Positions 5,770 to 6,951 of a DNA stretch of 6,951 nucleotides are shown piece after piece. Source of the stretch: Burkholderiales bacterium (lineage in GTDB: Bacteria > Pseudomonadota > Gammaproteobacteria > Burkholderiales > Burkholderiaceae); the NCBI GenBank assembly GCA_947447845.1, contig CANFNO010000153.1, forward strand, positions 1 through 6,951. Direction: 5' to 3'. A program made the translations under genes and the position numbers. Numbering within the stretch: the stretch's first letter is position 1; each line of letters opens with the position of its first letter. The notes under the pieces were generated by a model. The model was not told the origin of the DNA. It made no database searches and was given only the letters and a program-made list of their open reading frames with translations.

Positions 5770-6951
5770 ATGGCCGCACGCTACCCCCTGCCCTACGCCT
5801 TTGCCCGCAACCAGCAATTGCTGCTGGAGCAGGAGGGCGAGACCCTGACACTCTGGATGCACGCCCTCACCCCGCCGGGCGGCGTTAGCGAGACACTGCG
5901 CAAATACGATGCGCACCAGGTTGAGTTGTTGAGCGCCGAGGCCCTGCAGCAGCGCATCAGTGCCGCCTACGCGCAGGGCGAGTCCAGCGCCGCCTCGGTG
6001 GTCAGCGAGGTGCAGAGCGACGCCGACCTGTCGCGCATGATGCAAGAGCTGCCCGCCGTGGAAGACTTGCTGGAAAGCGCCGGTGACGCGCCCATCATCC
6101 GCATGCTCAATGCGCTCTTGACGCAAGCCGCGCGCGATGGCGCCAGCGACATCCACATCGAACCCTACGAGCGCCACAGCAGCGTGCGCTTTCGCGTGGA
6201 CGGCACGCTGCGCGAAGTGGTGCAGCCCAATCGCGCCTTGCACGCGGCCCTGATCTCGCGCCTGAAAATCATGGCCCAACTCGACATCTCCGAGCGACGC
6301 CTGCCACAAGACGGGCGCATCTCGCTGCGCATCGGCACCCGCGCGATGGACGTGCGCGTCAGCACCCTGCCCAGCGCGCATGGTGAACGCGCTGTGCTGC
6401 GTCTGCTGGACAAAAGCCAGGGCGCGCTGAATCTGGAATCGGTGGGCATGCAGGGCGACATCCTGCAGCGCATGGAGCAGCTCATTGCCCAGCCGCACGG
6501 CATCATTCTGGTGACCGGGCCCACGGGCTCGGGCAAGACCACCACGCTGTATGCGGCCTTGAGTCGTCTCGATGCCGGTCGCAGCAACATCATGACGGTG
6601 GAAGACCCGATCGAATACGAACTGGCTGGTGTCGGCCAAACCCAGGTCAACAGCAAGATCGACCTGACCTTCGCCAAGGCCTTGCGCGCCATCCTGCGCC
6701 AGGACCCGGACGTCATCATGATCGGTGAAATCCGCGATTTTGAGACCGCACATATCGCCATTCAGGCGTCATTGACCGGCCACCTGGTGCTGGCCACGTT
6801 GCACACCAACGATTCCGCCAGCGCCGTGACGCGGCTGATCGACATGGGCGTGGAACCCTTCTTGCTGAGCTCCAGCCTGCTGGGTGTGCTGGCCCAGCGT
6901 CTGGTGCGCAAGCTTTGCACGCATTGCCATGGCGCCGGTTGTGCCGAGTGC
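5770..6951 (+). CDS. gspE: Type II secretion assembly ATPase GspE (3' end outside window)
   Basis: The first 394 codons are visible, open to the right edge. GspE is the cytoplasmic hexameric ATPase that powers pseudopilus assembly and docks on GspL. An N-terminal domain of about 80 residues (LPYAFARNQQLLL at 7-19) leads through a linker into the N2 domain, with ASDIHIEP (125-132), RFRVDGTLREV (140-150) and ERRLPQDGRI (175-184). The C-terminal ATPase domain has Walker A GPTGSGKT (250-257), an Asp box MTVEDPIEYEL (275-285), Walker B RQDPDVIMIGEIRD (310-323) with probable catalytic Glu320, and a His box LTGHLVLATLHTND (335-348). Four cysteines close the visible part (383, 386, 391, 394); in the family four cysteines bind zinc, but here the pairs are unusually close. 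The ATG is 10 bases after the gspD stop with no clear Shine-Dalgarno. gspF would be expected next. Confidence 0.95.
   Translation, partial: MAARYPLPYAFARNQQLLLEQEGETLTLWMHALTPPGGVSETLRKYDAHQVELLSAEALQQRISAAYAQGESSAASVVSEVQSDADLSRMMQELPAVEDLLESAGDAPIIRMLNALLTQAARDGASDIHIEPYERHSSVRFRVDGTLREVVQPNRALHAALISRLKIMAQLDISERRLPQDGRISLRIGTRAMDVRVSTLPSAHGERAVLRLLDKSQGALNLESVGMQGDILQRMEQLIAQPHGIILVTGPTGSGKTTTLYAALSRLDAGRSNIMTVEDPIEYELAGVGQTQVNSKIDLTFAKALRAILRQDPDVIMIGEIRDFETAHIAIQASLTGHLVLATLHTNDSASAVTRLIDMGVEPFLLSSSLLGVLAQRLVRKLCTHCHGAGCAEC

Noticed and set aside
3732..5771. Long antisense open frame (679 codons) opposite gspD
   Set aside because: It mirrors the strong third-position GC bias of gspD. 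The translation is His/Gln/Arg/Gly-rich with no recognisable domain, and the + strand is clearly a complete secretin.
5695..6753. Long antisense open frame (352 codons) opposite gspE
   Set aside because: The + strand encodes unmistakable ATPase motifs (Walker A, Asp box, Walker B, His box) over the same bases. The antisense frame is a composition artefact.

Overview
The window lies wholly inside a type II secretion system (T2SS, general secretory pathway) gene cluster of a GC-rich Gram-negative bacterium. All genes are on the + strand and packed almost end to end: the last 37 codons of gspJ, then complete gspK, gspL, gspM, gspN and gspD, then the first 394 codons of gspE, which runs off the right edge. 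The presence of gspN, the GspL and GspN sequence style, the codon bias and the order J-K-L-M-N-D-E suggest a betaproteobacterium of the Burkholderiales, perhaps Comamonadaceae-like. The taxon is an inference from pattern and was not tested by a search.

Layout: 1-116 minor pseudopilin gspJ (3' end); 113-1105 gspK (pseudopilus tip); 1118-2362 gspL and 2362-2856 gspM (inner-membrane assembly platform); 2861-3673 gspN (accessory inner-membrane protein); 3678-5759 gspD (outer-membrane secretin); 5770-6951 gspE (cytoplasmic assembly ATPase, 5' part). Junctions are a 4-base ATGA overlap (J/K), 12 bases (K/L), a 1-base TAATG overlap (L/M), 4 bases (M/N), 4 bases (N/D) and 10 bases (D/E). There is no intergenic space for a promoter or terminator, so the window reads as the middle of one polycistronic transcript. 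Only gspM has an obvious Shine-Dalgarno sequence, which suggests that much of the translation is coupled.

How the parts work together (known for the T2SS family): GspE hydrolyses ATP in the cytoplasm and is docked to the membrane by GspL, which pairs with GspM. This drives addition of the major pseudopilin to a short periplasmic pseudopilus capped by minor pseudopilins including GspJ and GspK. Folded exoproteins are pushed out through the GspD channel. The remaining components (GspC, F, G, H, I and the prepilin peptidase GspO) are not in the window. G/H/I would be expected to the left and F to the right.

I found no RNA gene, mobile element, CRISPR array or foreign cassette, and no sign of an undescribed system. 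The main points worth a second look are the unusually close-set four cysteines at the truncated end of GspE, the placement of gspD-gspE behind gspN, a vicinal cysteine pair in GspN, and some low-complexity segments in GspD.
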